34,567 nt of DNA from Chara braunii (Eukaryota > Streptophyta > Charophyceae > Charales > Characeae). Below, in pieces: positions 1-11,435 of this stretch. Where the stretch lies: assembly GCA_003427395.1 (NCBI GenBank), contig BFEA01000530.1:236866-271432 (forward strand), read 5' to 3'. The position numbers were made by a program, and so were the translations under genes. Position 1 is the first letter of the stretch; each line of letters begins with the position of its first letter. The notes under the pieces were generated by a model. That model saw only the letters and a list, made by a program, of their open reading frames with translations, did not search any database and was not told where the DNA came from.

Positions 1-1313
1 GCCCGACCCAGCCAGGCACGGTGTCATGAAGCCTTCAGACACGAGTGGCGCGACCGACCAGGGACTCTTGCGGAGAGACACTGATCTGCAGACAACCACC
101 TTGAGCTTGCCTGCGGAGACAAGAAATGTGAATCAAACACACATGACGACCCACAGAGAAGGCGGCAGATCAAGACTTGCTGCACCAAGTCTGCCTGAAG
201 GATTATTGTGCGTCAGAGTGACGATATGGGCAGGGTGTAAGCTGACATGGGTTAAGGGAGTAAGGGTCAGCCACAAAGGGGGAATCCGATGTGGGTGCCC
301 CTGAACTGTAGTCTGGCGAAACGGATTGCCACGGCTTAAGCTGCTAAGGGTTTAGGGTGTAACAGACTTCCAAAAGCGTAGATGTTGCTAAGGGTTTAGG
401 ATGCAACAGACTCGCAAGTGTAAGGGAGGATGCGGGAGCCGTGGAATTGCAAGCTGACAGCCGGGATGGGTAGGGTTTGATCTGTCATGAGTATGAGGCT
501 AACGACACTCAAAGGAAGGACGCCAACAATAATGGCCGACCTCACCACCACCGGAAACACACATAAACACACAGGGTAGTACCCAGTATTGTCACGTATA
601 TCTGGGGCGGCCCAACACTGGGCTGGAGAGGCAATGACCTACCGAACTCTGTCAGAACTTAGGATATGTGCTCAATCATATGTAACAGGGGACGCTTGGC
701 CCGCTTCCCGGCAGGTGTGGCTCCCCACCAATAGATGGAGCCGTCCCCGGCGAACTTGAGGTGTCTACTCCTACCATCACCTCAAGCTGTTGTGCGGGAT
801 GTTTCCCCCCCCCCAAAAAAAAATAAAAATAAAAGGGAAGAAATGACCGAGCGACTTTTCAGATGGTATGGCCATGGGAACTTTTCCTCGAGGCTAACTC
901 CATTAGTCGAGGGAGGCCCTACCTTCCCTTTCCTCCATTCACTTTTGTCCTTCCCGGCCTCCTCCTTGCCTCATGTCCTACTCGCTCTCTCATCCAATTT
1001 CTCTCTGTCGTGCAGTGTCTGCTGTTTTTCTTGGTCTCAAGCACGGGTGTTTGGTTCAGGAACTTGAGGTTCCAACAAATTCATAGTTTCCGTTTTGTCT
1101 ATGTTATTGACCTTTTGCTTTCTCTCAGGACTCGAGGTCCTGTGATGGCGAGGGCACGGTTTCTTAACTTTTTCTTTCATACAGTGAGTATAGTTAGCTT
1201 CCTACCTAAGGCGTGTCTGACTCAGGTGGGGTGTGCTCTTACTCATCTCACCTTTGCAAAAGGTACAAAACAGTTCTCTGTGATGATCAGACACCTCGAG
1301 TCCTGAGAGAAAG
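1..1313. other. No gene recognised; unique sequence
   Basis: I see no convincing coding region. The longest frame (863-1306, plus) is rich in Phe, Leu, Ser and Val because the DNA is pyrimidine-rich, and it has no domain I recognise. A C10 run followed by an A9 run sits at 805-823. A telomere-motif repeat pair inside this stretch is listed separately. Confidence 0.5.
342..412 (+). repeat. 27-bp repeat pair containing a TTTAGGG-like core
   Basis: Two 27-bp copies (342-368 and 386-412) read TGCTAAGGGTTTAGG followed by RTGYAACAGACT, and differ at two positions. The core contains GGGTTTAGG, one unit of the plant-type telomere repeat, but there is no tandem telomere array. It is a short local duplication 44 bp apart. 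Confidence 0.6.
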
Positions 1314-1438
1314 CACAAAAATGAGTTATAATTGCACCACGGGCCAAGCACAAAAATGTCTTACAAATCTTACTCTTTTCCTAAAACGGAAGCTACGTGG
1401 GAGTCACAAAAATGAGTTATAATTGCACTCGGGCCAAG
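1314..1438 (+). repeat. Local duplication of a 34-35 bp sequence, 91 bp apart
   Basis: The segment at 1314-1348 recurs at 1405-1438 with one substitution and a one-base gap. Both copies begin CACAAAAATGAGTTATAATT and end CGGGCCAAG. A further partial CACAAAAATG lies at about 1349-1358. I see no function. Confidence 0.7.
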
Positions 1439-1899
1439 ATATAGTTTCGAATTGCAGTTCAGGCAGCTGCAAATTGTACCATAGTGCGATTATAACTTGT
1501 CTTGTGGTTCTACTGAAGTTACCCCTTTCCTAAAAGTGGACGTTGAGGATTTTGTAAAACTTTAACCTATGATGAAAGAAACACAACAAGAGAATCAAGA
1601 AAGGAATTTGAATGGGAGATTATGAGTCGGTGGCATGGCACAAATAACATCATCCCCTCGTTACGATCACCTTTTCAGTAACCCCCCTCACTCTTCCTCT
1701 CACCATCGCAATCCGCAACAGACTAATAGAATAAAATAGGTTGTACATGCCCTTTGGCGGTACATATGTTAGGCAAACTACAAACCCCACTCACTATCAT
1801 TTGTAATAGCACTGACACTCTTGCCACTCTTCATAAACTACTCTGAGCACTGTGATCTCTATCAGTCCATAGTATGACCACCTTTCGAGTTTGATGTCC

Positions 1900-1933
<34 letters not shown>

Positions 1934-2900
1934 GTGATTCGCAAGATGTCCTGCTCTTGACCATCATTTTTATCTTAAGCTAATAGTTTCATTGATCTTG
2001 AACCGCTTAAGCATACGATTACCCCTCGTGAATTGTTTTAGGTTCAGCACCTGGCCACTCGATCCTCTCAAAGCTTCAATAGTATTCTCCCACAAGGACG
2101 ATTACCGCTCGTCTAACGATCTTGTCTCCTAAATAGATGGATTTCTTTGCAGTGATGTTCAAATCCTCCCTCGGTGAGTCACCCTACATCACAAATTCAA
2201 GGTGATAGACAGTTCATGATTGACACTACCCCAGGTTCATTTTATGTTTTCCGCTTGACCCTGCATCGCATGCTTGCACAGACTGTCAATTCAACAGGGC
2301 AAACATTTTTTATCCGCCACCTGTGCACCTCGATCATTCTTAGGGCTAGTCGTGGTGTCGCACTTTTTCCAATCGGGCCTCTTCAGGCAACCAGAAAGCC
2401 AACAGACTGTCATGCAGGGTTTTGAATGATGCTTGCAATAAATAAAATAAATTAAATAAAGCAAATCCCTTCCTGCTGTGTGCGTTCGGCTTCGAGCGAG
2501 ACCCTTCAATTGCGGTCTTCGCCGGTCCCCGGTCTTAGGAATTTTATATTGTGATTCAGAACATAAAAAAATATGCAAATAATCATCATAAAATCCTGAT
2601 ATGTCATGCATGCATCAATTTTGTCAATTTACTAATTTTGAGAACTATGACAGTATCATCAGAGAACATGATCATCAAGCAAAAACAATGTAGAAGGCGC
2701 ATGACTGACTGACTCAAGCAATGACAAAGATGAATGAGGGAATAATGAGAACTCATAATAATCTTTGAGAGTACACATGAAAAACGCATGACCAATCTCT
2801 CATTTTGTTGTATGTCTCTTGTGCTTCGCCAAGTCTCTGTGCTATGAGGTTGTGGTCTCTCGATGTAGAGCCACCTGAAGCCTGCTAGTTCGGAGCATTT
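1439..2900. other. No gene recognised
   Basis: Unique AT-leaning sequence without a supported gene. It contains the poly(T) insertion listed separately and an AATAAA-rich patch at about 2437-2462 that could act as a polyadenylation signal, though no transcript is evident. Confidence 0.4.
1893..1955 (-). mobile_element. Tiny poly(A)-tailed insertion with 10-11 bp target-site duplication
   Basis: GATGTCCTGCT occurs at 1893-1903 and again at 1945-1955. Between the copies lie 26 T residues (1903-1928) and 16 further bases. Read on the minus strand this is a 16-nt body followed by poly(A), flanked by a direct repeat, which is the layout left by target-primed reverse transcription of a strongly 5'-truncated transcript. 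The body is too short to assign to a parent. Confidence 0.55.
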
Positions 2901-3480
2901 TCATCCAAGCCCGATGACACAAAAGTCAACCATAGCACAAAACTCCTCCCACAATGTAGGAAGGTATGGTTGAGAGAAGATCCCTCGTCTGAGATGCTGA
3001 AACTTTAAAGGTTCAGTCACCGCCTCGTAATCGATTACGGCAGGCGAGATATACCTCTTGGCTAGATCGACCAGGTCTCCCCAACTAGAGTCATCCTTGA
3101 GAAGAAAGGATACTGGAGGCTTAGGATAGTCAGTGTGACTGAATCAAAATACTCATGAGTCTTTTTGTCTTTCTTTACAAAAGATCTCATGTCATGGACA
3201 GTGCCCCCTACGAATTCAGTATGAACCACAGAGATAGATAACTCTCCTTGAGTGAAGCCAGTTGTACTGACGTACCGATACTGGAAAGCATCCTTAAAGA
3301 CTATCCTGTTAAGGTTGGCAAGGACAATCTCCTGGACTGAGAATGACTGGATTGCACTTATGCATTAACGCAGGGTGTTGAAGCAGATCCAATGTCTCTA
3401 AATGAAGGAACTGTCCGACTGAAACTAATCTTTGATGCACAGCAACGGAGATGGCTGAGCACTGTTTGATTCTGACCAAA
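2901..3480 (-). pseudogene. Decayed protein-coding remnant with two frameshifts, family unknown
   Basis: No single open frame covers it, but three consecutive minus-strand stretches read like real protein. The first, from about 3480 to about 3345, contains RPSYPKLLVRI and LHLETLDLLQHPALMH. The second, in another frame (about 3345-3145; open 3364-3065), contains SVQEIVLANLNRIVFKDAF and VGGTVHDMRSFVKK. The third, back in the first frame (3143-2901), contains YPKPPVSFLLKDD, WGDLVDLAKRYISPAVIDY and SQPYLPTLWEEFCAMVDF, ending at a TGA (2901-2903). Composition is mixed and globular with hydrophobic spacing, unlike the low-complexity shadow frames nearby. Two compensating indels, near 3340 and 3145, would restore about 195 codons; introns are the alternative. 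I do not recognise the family. The upstream end fades into the 11-bp minisatellite. Confidence 0.55.
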
Positions 3481-3508
3481 AGTTTCGGATAACTCGGACG
3501 ATTAAATA

Positions 3509-3686
3509 TTGATCGAATGTTGATTGAACATTGCCTGAATGCTGACTGAATGCTGATTGGATGTTGATTGAATGTTGATTGAATGCTGATTGGTTGTTGA
3601 TTGGATGTTGATTGGTTGTTGATTGGTTGCTGGTTGGTTGTTGATGGAATGCTGATTGGTTGCTGATTGTGTTGATTGGTTGTTGA
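3509..3686 (+). repeat. 11-bp minisatellite (TGATTGAATGT-like)
   Basis: About 16 degenerate copies of an 11-bp unit such as TGATTGAATGT or TGATTGGTTGT. Because 11 is not a multiple of three, the array reads open on the minus strand as an 11-residue Gln/Asn/Ser repeat (QSAFNQHSINI-like) within a 143-codon frame that starts at GTG. I treat that frame as a by-product of the repeat and not as a gene. Confidence 0.8.
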
Positions 3687-3859
3687 GACACCGAATTCTG
3701 ATTACTTGACATCGAAGTCACTGTGCCAAAAAGAAAATTGCGAATCATTAAGAGGCACTTGCTAAACGGGGATACTGGTAGAGTTGCAGATCGTTGAGCA
3801 GCATTTGCTGGTCGGAATGTAGGCAAGAGCTTCGGGGGGGAAAGTCCGGACGCCACTCG

Positions 3860-4282
3860 TGCTCACTCGAGCCTCGTTTTGGTCTGCTCTACCGTTTCAA
3901 ATGACGAACCGATGTTGTGCAGCTTACCATTACAGTCATAGAAATAGACCACATACTCAAAAAAATTCCTCTCCCCTGCCATTCCAATCGCAATTTTCCT
4001 CTGAGTTTGCTTCTGTGATTCCATGTTCTGGCACGCATCATCTTCTCACCCCTCTTTCTTATCCCTACAAGAATTGTACTTTACCACGAGGATCTCATCT
4101 TCTTTCATGATCCCCGCTTTAACCCTTCAGGGTTCAGGCTGTAAATAGGATAGTATGTGGACGTCTCCAGTCTCAGGGTGGAAGGCTGCTCTCAACACTT
4201 AGGGCTGCATACGTTGCTACTTGAATTATTATTTTCTATTGTTTGGTCGATTACCGTTGTCAGATCTGGCCTGCAGACATCC
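3860..4282. other. No gene recognised
   Basis: Pyrimidine-rich unique sequence. The only open frame (3859-4110, plus) is short and low in complexity. I see no repeat or signal. Confidence 0.4.
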
Positions 4283-4485
4283 GCTGATCTGAAATGATTT
4301 AATTCACCGATCAGAAACGATTTGTCTCACTGATCAAGAACTGGTTTGATCAGACTCACCGATCAAAACTGATCTGTCTCACTGATTAGGAACTGGTTTG
4401 ATCCGACTTACCGATCAAAACTAATTTGTCTCACCGATCAGCAATGATCTGATCCGACTCACCGATCAAAACTAATCGAATCATT
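4283..4485 (+). repeat. Tandem repeat, alternating 23- and 28-bp units (about 51-bp dimer)
   Basis: About eight units start YACYGATCA and contain AAACTGATCTGTCT or AACTGGTTTGATCNGACT. The short and long forms alternate, giving a dimer period near 51 bp. GATC recurs throughout. No coding is apparent. Confidence 0.75.
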
Positions 4486-7402
4486 CTCATATGAGTGACA
4501 GTTGTTATGGGCCTCCGTGATATCCTTTCTCCTATCTGAGTGATTGAATGATGTGGCCTCATGGATTGTACCCCCAATCCAATTCTCTTGGTACACTGTA
4601 CAAAATTAGAGTATGTTTTTAGTATGGTCGAAGGCTCACGTCTTCAACCATATCTCTGATGATGCAATGCGGTCTAACTCAGCTCTAGTCATCCATCCTC
4701 CTTTTGCTATGTGTTAGAAACACCCGTCAACGTTTTTCCCTCTCACACTTCTCTAAGTTCTCTTGCCTGCCCTCAGCTGTGTCTCGGCCTTCCCTTTGTT
4801 GATCAACTCGAATGAAATGATCGGTAAGGAACCTACGGTCAAGGGTGTATACTGTCAAATACTACCTCTGGGTAAGCAGAACCAGACACACTGATGAATC
4901 ATTCGACTGCTCAAGCGCTAAGCGAAATGTAACTTGCACAATCAGGCGTGCATCCTCCTCCCCGAGTGGTTCACCCAATTCTTTGGTCTCTACTTAGGTC
5001 GATCCTGCCGAAACATGATTCATAAGGACCTAGTGCACGGCCCCTGACTTTCCGTCTTGCACTGGATTCAATGGAAGCGGGTGTAAAGATCGTCCATGTT
5101 CGTCATGTACCCAGTCCGAGCCTGACGGTAAATTTCGCTTACCACAGCGCAATTGGACGCAGTGTTAATCCTAGCAAAAAAACAGCTTTGAATCTAGGAG
5201 TCTGATAAACTTTTGAATAGAACGAGCTTGTTCTCAACGCTGCGACTTTGAGCACGATCTCAACCAGCAGTTAGGACGGAACGACTCAGAGTGCGAATCG
5301 CATCTGTTCCCACTCGAAAGTCCAGACAAGGCATGGTGTACCATCGCCGACACTTTTTTCTTTATCTACTATACATGTTCACTCGACAACGTGATATCCA
5401 ACATGGCTTGCTCGCAGTCAGACCACGATTCGTCACGCCTCTCGTTAAACAAGGAAAGTGGTAGCGATAATTGTTTTTTTCACGAACTCATTCTTCTTTT
5501 TTTTCCCCCTTTGGATGAGTACGTTATTGGCAACCTACCTTTAACCTTGGCTCAGATAAAACGAGGTTTGTTAGTCCCCGTCAAACAGAAACTTTGCAAA
5601 AAGGTGTGCGATTTTCCTTAGGACTGTTCTCTTCTTACCCATTCATGGATAATCGAGAGAGGACACTGCGTTGATTTGAATCGGTCCTGATACCGCGCCC
5701 CCTTTTTTCCCCCTTGTATGTAAAACAACATCGCCTACCAACCAGAAAGTCCAAGCTCGAAGGAGACCATCTCATTCGAGCTCGCCATCGAACCAGTCAA
5801 TTCTCGACTACTGCACCCATTCGTTCTCATTAAGGCGGTAAGATGATTTCAAGAGTAGTGGATAGTACAAAATTCACCAAAGGCTTTGACTAATCAGCTC
5901 ATGATTACACCTCTTCCGGGGATCTTGCAGTATGGAGACTAAACGCAAGGAGAGAGGTTGGTTGTTGCAAGGAGAAAGGAGAGGAGGCGGTTAGATGCCT
6001 TATCTGTTCTCAGTTTCCTCGCTCTCCTTGGCAGAGCATTGATTAACCATTTCCCCCAAACTACCATGCTCTTCAGGTTCGCTCGAGCATGGGCTCTCTC
6101 GGCATGATTTTCCTCGCCCAATCTGAAGTTCGTGTTCAAACGAGCTCAACAACCAAATAATAAAATTACACAGAGCAATTTATAGCCTGATCGTTAATGA
6201 ACAGGCAAGAAACTCGGCGACACACTATTCAATCATCAATTCTCGAATGACCCTCAATATCACAGAATCCAAATGTTTTACCTCTCAGCAATTGCCCAAA
6301 TTAACATAAAACCTCACTTCTCATAAGTTGTCGTTGTTCTCCTTTCTACTCTCCTCGTCGCCAACTACTGACCTCAGTTATCCGACGAGACTGCTACAAT
6401 CTTGTACCAAACCAGCAACTCGGAACGAGCGAGGGGGAGATGGCACCTGCCACAGGGTCAGGCGAGGATTCCCTCGCCTAAACTCTAATACTACTGGATT
6501 GAGTCTCATACTCATGAATCCCATCGGTCAACCTTCATCACAGCCAAGTTACAGGGTGTCACCTATGCACAGCGTCGCATGTCCAGTCTCAATGAAGTAG
6601 TGGAGTCCGAATATCACCCCAACATCACTTATGGCCAGAGCACTGCACTTCTTACTTGATTAGCAATTCCTTCGTTCACTCACTCTATTCCCTTACCGCT
6701 TGGCTGAAGTAAAGTCTTCAATGAAAGGCGGGTGACATCAGCAAGAAATGTCACACCCCATTCCCTCTCGCTTACCTCATGCGAGCCCGATCTCCACAGT
6801 CCCAGGCAAACATCAGACTGCCAGCACAATCAAGTTGGCGTCTCGCGACTCATAGCCCCTCATAGGCTTCATCAACCGTGCTAGCGGCTTCGTAAGGAGG
6901 AGACCTTGCCAACTACTTCATGAAATGGACAAGGGTGACGTCACCAAGTCATTCCTGCGTATTTCGCCCTCTCTGACGTGGTCACGCACGAAGCTTGGCC
7001 TCTGCTTGCAAGCCCTGACTAGACTCAACACAACAGTAGAGGATAACATAGATCGCCCACGGGACCAAAGAACGTGTAGCAATGCGCAACAAGCTCCACT
7101 TTATCGCTCTACGGTCAGCCAAGAAGTAATGACGATCACGCAAAACACCATCACTCATGGCGTATTGGTGAAAATGATGATCACTGAGAGAGCAGGTACT
7201 GGTCACAACAGACTCTTGTGAAGGCTTCCGAGCAAGAAGGGAGCATGCACATTCGTAATGCAACAGCGTGAGTAGCACCTTCATTGTTCTCTCTTTCGTA
7301 TTCACACTCAACGTAGTCCGCGATCAATGCAATATCCCACCTTATTGACCTCATGTCCAGTAGTCTAGTCGCTCCGGCCCCTTTGTCGTCGTGAGTCGGC
7401 CT
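4486..7402. other. About 2.9 kb without a recognisable gene
   Basis: Both strands were read. The open frames here (for example 5391-5621 plus, 6925-7221 plus, 6982-7311 minus) are short, lack domains and have no consistent neighbours. I see no tandem repeat, tRNA-like sequence or transposon end. Short exons of a host gene cannot be excluded by eye. Confidence 0.4.
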
Positions 7403-8081
7403 CTAGGCCGCTCTCCACCGGCTCCGCCGGAGGCTGGTCCTATCGCCATCGGTCCAGTCCATGCCAGGACCGAGTCTCCCCGTTCCGGTCACTGGCGCCG
7501 CTCTCAGCCTCTGTATCCTGGTGATGGCTGCCTGCAACGCCTGATCTGCTCTCATTTCCTCCTCTTTCCCTCCTTCTACGTTTACCTTCAGTCCCGCCTC
7601 CTGGTTATCATGGCTATAGTCCAGTATGGCTGTCACTGTAGGCCCTTCCCCTGACATCCGCTCCCACCTCCAAAGGAATTGGAGGCACCTTGGCCTATAG
7701 CCATACAATCCGCTGCTACGCACCATGGTCGAGTCTCTCTCGATTGGACCATATACGGTACCAGGCCGCAGAATTTTGAGATAGCCAAAGTCGAGCACTC
7801 AGAGCACGAACATTACGCGCGCAGACGGTCTTCCGCACACTCACCATGCCGCCTAGCTCCCCTCTCTTCGGCTCGCCAACACCCCACATAGTGAGATTAC
7901 TCATGCCCGAAGTAGCCAAATACTTGCCTTCCCCACTCTTTATAGGTTCGCTGTAGACCGCGATCCCCGCGCTCCGATCAAGAAATTTCAGATAACTTTC
8001 AGAGCCCAGTATTCTAGTTACCCAGAAATTTGAAAATAATGAACTAAGATAAAATAAATAAAGGAGAAAACGAGAGGTCAA
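7403..8081 (-). pseudogene. Possible gag-like coding fragment, at least two frames
   Basis: Two overlapping minus-strand frames have protein-like composition. One (8081-7716) contains IKSGEGKYLATSGM and LTMWGVGEPKRGELGGM; a consensus donor GTGAGT (plus 7839-7844) follows directly after the GGM codons. The other (7798-7403) contains GLYGYRPRCLQFL, SGEGPTVTAILDYSHD and a charged, Ala/Gln-rich segment ADQALQAAITRIQRL, ending in Arg-rich sequence. The pattern could be exons of one gene or a frameshifted retroelement gag. I recall similar Ala/Gln-rich segments in Chara retroelement proteins but cannot verify it. No zinc knuckle, protease or reverse transcriptase motif is present. Confidence 0.3.
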
Positions 8082-8199
8082 ACCTCAATGGTCGCAACAC
8101 GGGAGACACACTCCATGTTAGTCACTGGGCCCTTCATCTTTTGTACAAAATGACAGCTGGTTCGTTATCGTGGTCCCATAACGGGATACGGGTGGTCGC

Positions 8200-8365
8200 G
8201 CCCCTCCTTCCAAAAGGAGGCCATCGGACTACCCTTCATGGGTACCTGTGTCCGATGGTAAGGAGGGGGCTTATGACCTTCCGCGGGAGGTGATAAGCCT
8301 CTTACCAAAGCGGCCGCGGGTTACACCTCTTTTGGGGTCCCACTGCGTGCGCCACTGCGTGGCGC
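8200..8365. repeat. Cluster of three hairpins, two with nested stems
   Basis: Hairpin 1 (8200-8270): outer arms GCCCCTCCTT / AAGGAGGGGGC, middle arms CCATCGGAC (8221-8229) / GTCCGATGG (8250-8258), inner arms TACCC / GGGTA around TTCAT. Hairpin 2 (8268-8299): GGCTTAT / ATAAGCC outside and ACCTTCC / GGGAGGT inside, separated by a symmetric G-G mismatch. Hairpin 3 (8349-8365): GCGCCAC-TGC-GTGGCGC. Two-stem hairpins recur later in the window. No tRNA or rRNA similarity is seen. Confidence 0.75.
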
Positions 8366-10127
8366 TCAGCCGGACAGTTCAGCCACAGGGCGATACACAA
8401 AGGGTCGGGCCTGCCTAGGCCACTTAGACCGCAATTGAGTTCAAAATTGAACCGTTAGCTTCCTGCGAAATGACAGAAGGAGAAAATCGAATAAAAGGGA
8501 CCAGTAGCAATAATAATAATAACAGTAACAGTAAAATAAGGAAAAAAAGGAAATTATAACGCCGTTGTGGCCAGAAGTCGCTAGATCATCCCAAACTAAA
8601 GCGAGGGTCCAGATCTACACACAGGTCTGACACACGACTCCCTTTTGTCTCTTATTTCCCTTTTCTTTTTCTTTCTTTAACTCTTTTCTGTTCAACTGTG
8701 ATAGTGAGCTCATGCATCTAACCCATAACCTAGCAAAAGGACACCAGACGCTCAGCAGAAAGGACAACGCCAGTTTCTCTACCTTCGCGTCCCTGGACGA
8801 GCCCGGAGGCTACCTCGGCCTAAGGCCGGTAGTGCTTTGCTATACAGCAAGGCGCCAAGCCTACGTGGACCAAAGGAAAGTCTCATGGCACACACCCATT
8901 CTTTGACTAGGGTAAGCGTCTGTTGGGCCTGCCTGCGGCAGAGCGCCACCTTAGGTATCACTGGTGCTCAGCGGAAGTCCGGGTCCACAAACAGTACTCT
9001 GCGAAAACTCATGTGACGCACTGGCCCCCGAGCAGGTAATGAGTGAATAGTGGGTCCTTGGGCAGGTACTGGTGACTCAGCGGAGGGTCGGGACACCTCG
9101 CCCTCCGACAGCGGTCGTCGGCGGGAAAAAAGTTGGCACCTTAATTGTAAGGGAACCTATGTGTAGGGTATCTGTAAGGGGTTGTGGAACAAAAAGTGGA
9201 GTTAGGGGAAATTAAACCACCATGACGTCACCCAGCTATTTTTTTTCGACGCTGCTGTTAACGCTCCACGTCGGACGGTGGTCGGGGAGTAAAGAAACGG
9301 TAGGCAAGTGAAAAAAAAAAAAACAAAAAAAAAAAACACAATTTTCCCAAATGGAAAAACGAATAAAAACCACGAACGCTATTTTTGTTAAAAGTGAAAT
9401 AAACGAAAATGTATTATCTGTATTAAATTATCACATTTTTGGAAGAGAATCACGAATTTCAAGCGCATGTTAAAAACGTGAAGTTGACAATTGTCAAAAT
9501 AGGATCGTAAATATACATAAAATTAAAAACCATTTGGACTTTGTAGTTTCTAAATAACAGTGTTTATAACCCTCTTACACAAGTATAACCTTGTTATCAC
9601 AAGTTCATAAAATAGCATGACCTCGTTATACTACAGTTCACAACACATCAAAGATAAACAAAAAGGTGTGCTTTAATTGTATAAAAATAGTAATGTCACT
9701 ACACTTTATGTTAATTGTCATAAATTTTGTTACAGTCTTTCTTGAAGTCTATTGCAACTTACCATAAACCATAAAATCTTAAATTAGCCAACAATGACTT
9801 TACTCATCACTGAAAATTTTGTCCATTTTTTCAGTATTGACAGTTGTAAAGTTGTAAACATATCTTCGTTGGCCATTGAGCAATTTCTCTTATTTCCTCT
9901 CCGACTCGTGATACTCCTCTTTATGAAAAACAATCCTTAAGTTGTTGGTTTTTATGTTCCACTATCTGTAAACCCCATCAAATTTTTGAATAAGGTAGTG
10001 CATCTTTCTGTTTACCAAACAGTCGACCATCTATTTGTCCGTATTGTCAAGGTGAAAATTAACAAACTTCAACAAAGTTATGAAATATTAAAAATTGAAG
10101 TTAGAGTTATGATAATCTTTACTGCAA
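8366..10127. other. No gene recognised; strongly AT-rich from about 9300
   Basis: Short frames at 8712-8906 (plus) and 8779-8961 (minus) have no recognisable domain. A (A)13-C-(A)12 type run lies at about 9308-9336, and sequence after it is markedly AT-rich and stop-rich. Confidence 0.4.
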
Positions 10128-10326
10128 TCAACAAGTCTCCTCTCTCCGTAAACTTCGATTGAACTCTTCGGTATCCAAACCACACGGTTTGCCTCGTATG
10201 TAAATTTTATGGTCGTCATCTTCTTGAGCACTGTCAATGGAATATTGAGACTTTATCAAGCGTGCATACACAGACATCTTGAGAAATGCTCTCATATGTA
10301 ACAATATCTGAATCATCACCCCTCAT
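10128..10326 (-). pseudogene. Possible short coding remnant with a frameshift
   Basis: Two overlapping minus-strand frames look more protein-like than their AT-rich surroundings. Frame one (10326-10234) contains MRGDDSDIVTYESISQDVC and CTLDKVSIFH. Frame two (10319-10128) contains SIDSAQEDDDHKIYIRGKP and LDTEEFNRSLRR. They would join if one indel near 10240 were removed. I recognise no family; the match to coding composition could be chance. Confidence 0.25.
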
Positions 10327-10369
10327 CCTTTTCTGGACAGGTGATTAAGGCGTAGCCCATTTATCATCA

Positions 10370-11430
10370 CATGTGTACATCTCTTTAATAAGAAGTTGAA
10401 AGTTAAAAAAGTATGTGAAGGACATACTAGAGTGTATTAAATGCAATGCAATCCATATTGGACGGAATTATATATCATGACTATCCATACACAAGTCAAA
10501 TTGTCATACATCGTGATGTTTGCGATGAACAAAGCAAAATTGTTTACTTAGTTAAGATCGGAACACGAGAAGTGACGTTCAATAATGAAGCTCGAAAAAT
10601 ACTTGTGTATACGGAAAACTCTTTTATGCTCTTTTTTGTCATTTTTAGTTCTACTTTTGTTAAGCTTTGGACCTCGGAATGATAACTTTCCTTTCCATGA
10701 TAATCGTTGTTGTAGATTGGAAAGATACCACATTCTCGGTGACAACCACTACCGGTAACACGTTCTCATAGCACCCCAATAGGTTATGAAACCTCTTTAA
10801 TATTTCAGGTTTCCTTTGTTATGCTCTCAAGTCATGAGTCCAGTTTGTACATGTGCTCTCAACAACGGAAGAGGGCACTTCTTGTGGAGACACGAACCCC
10901 GACGAGTAAAATGGTCGGTGCATGTGTTGGCATACCTTTTTTAGAACCCCTACCGTAGGTTATGACACCCCTCGTCATGCCACAACATCAGTGATTTCTT
11001 TGTGTCTGGAACAATCATATCGGATCAGACCGTTAAGTTATATTACACCCCGAAATTTTACTCTCGTTTATTATTGAAGGCGCATTTGCGCTTGAGACGA
11101 CGACAAGTTATAATTCAATTATATCGGTAAAGTGACATTCACAACTTAACATCTACAGTGAAAGACTTGTAAGTTATGTTCTTGAATGTCGTATGTATCG
11201 TAATATGCACCGCCTCTGCATCTGAGATACCACCAAGTGATATTGCAACCATAACGGTCGGGTAACTTCGTGATGACATGGTATGTGAATCATTGGAGTA
11301 CCCCTCGCCAAAGCTTATGAGACTCCCTTTCGTGCAGACTTGTAAGCAATTTGGATTTTTTTTTCGTTTTAAATAATCATGTTGAATCCGATTGTTGTCC
11401 GTCGAATTGTAATATTGGAACTCCGTATAG
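10370..11430. other. No gene recognised; AT-rich
   Basis: The frame at 10446-10682 (plus, 78 codons, ATG start) has no motif I recognise, and the frame at 11139-11447 (minus) overlaps the start of the satellite district. Nothing else is supported. Confidence 0.35.
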
Positions 11431-11435
11431 TGGAA

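Noticed and set aside
863-1306. 147-codon ATG frame with hydrophobic stretches
   Set aside because: The hydrophobic character follows from T/C-rich DNA; no signal peptide layout or family was recognisable.
4891-4940. Hammerhead ribozyme (CTGATGA followed downstream by GAAA)
   Set aside because: No stem II forms between the motifs and stems I and III are absent. No other window position met the core requirements.
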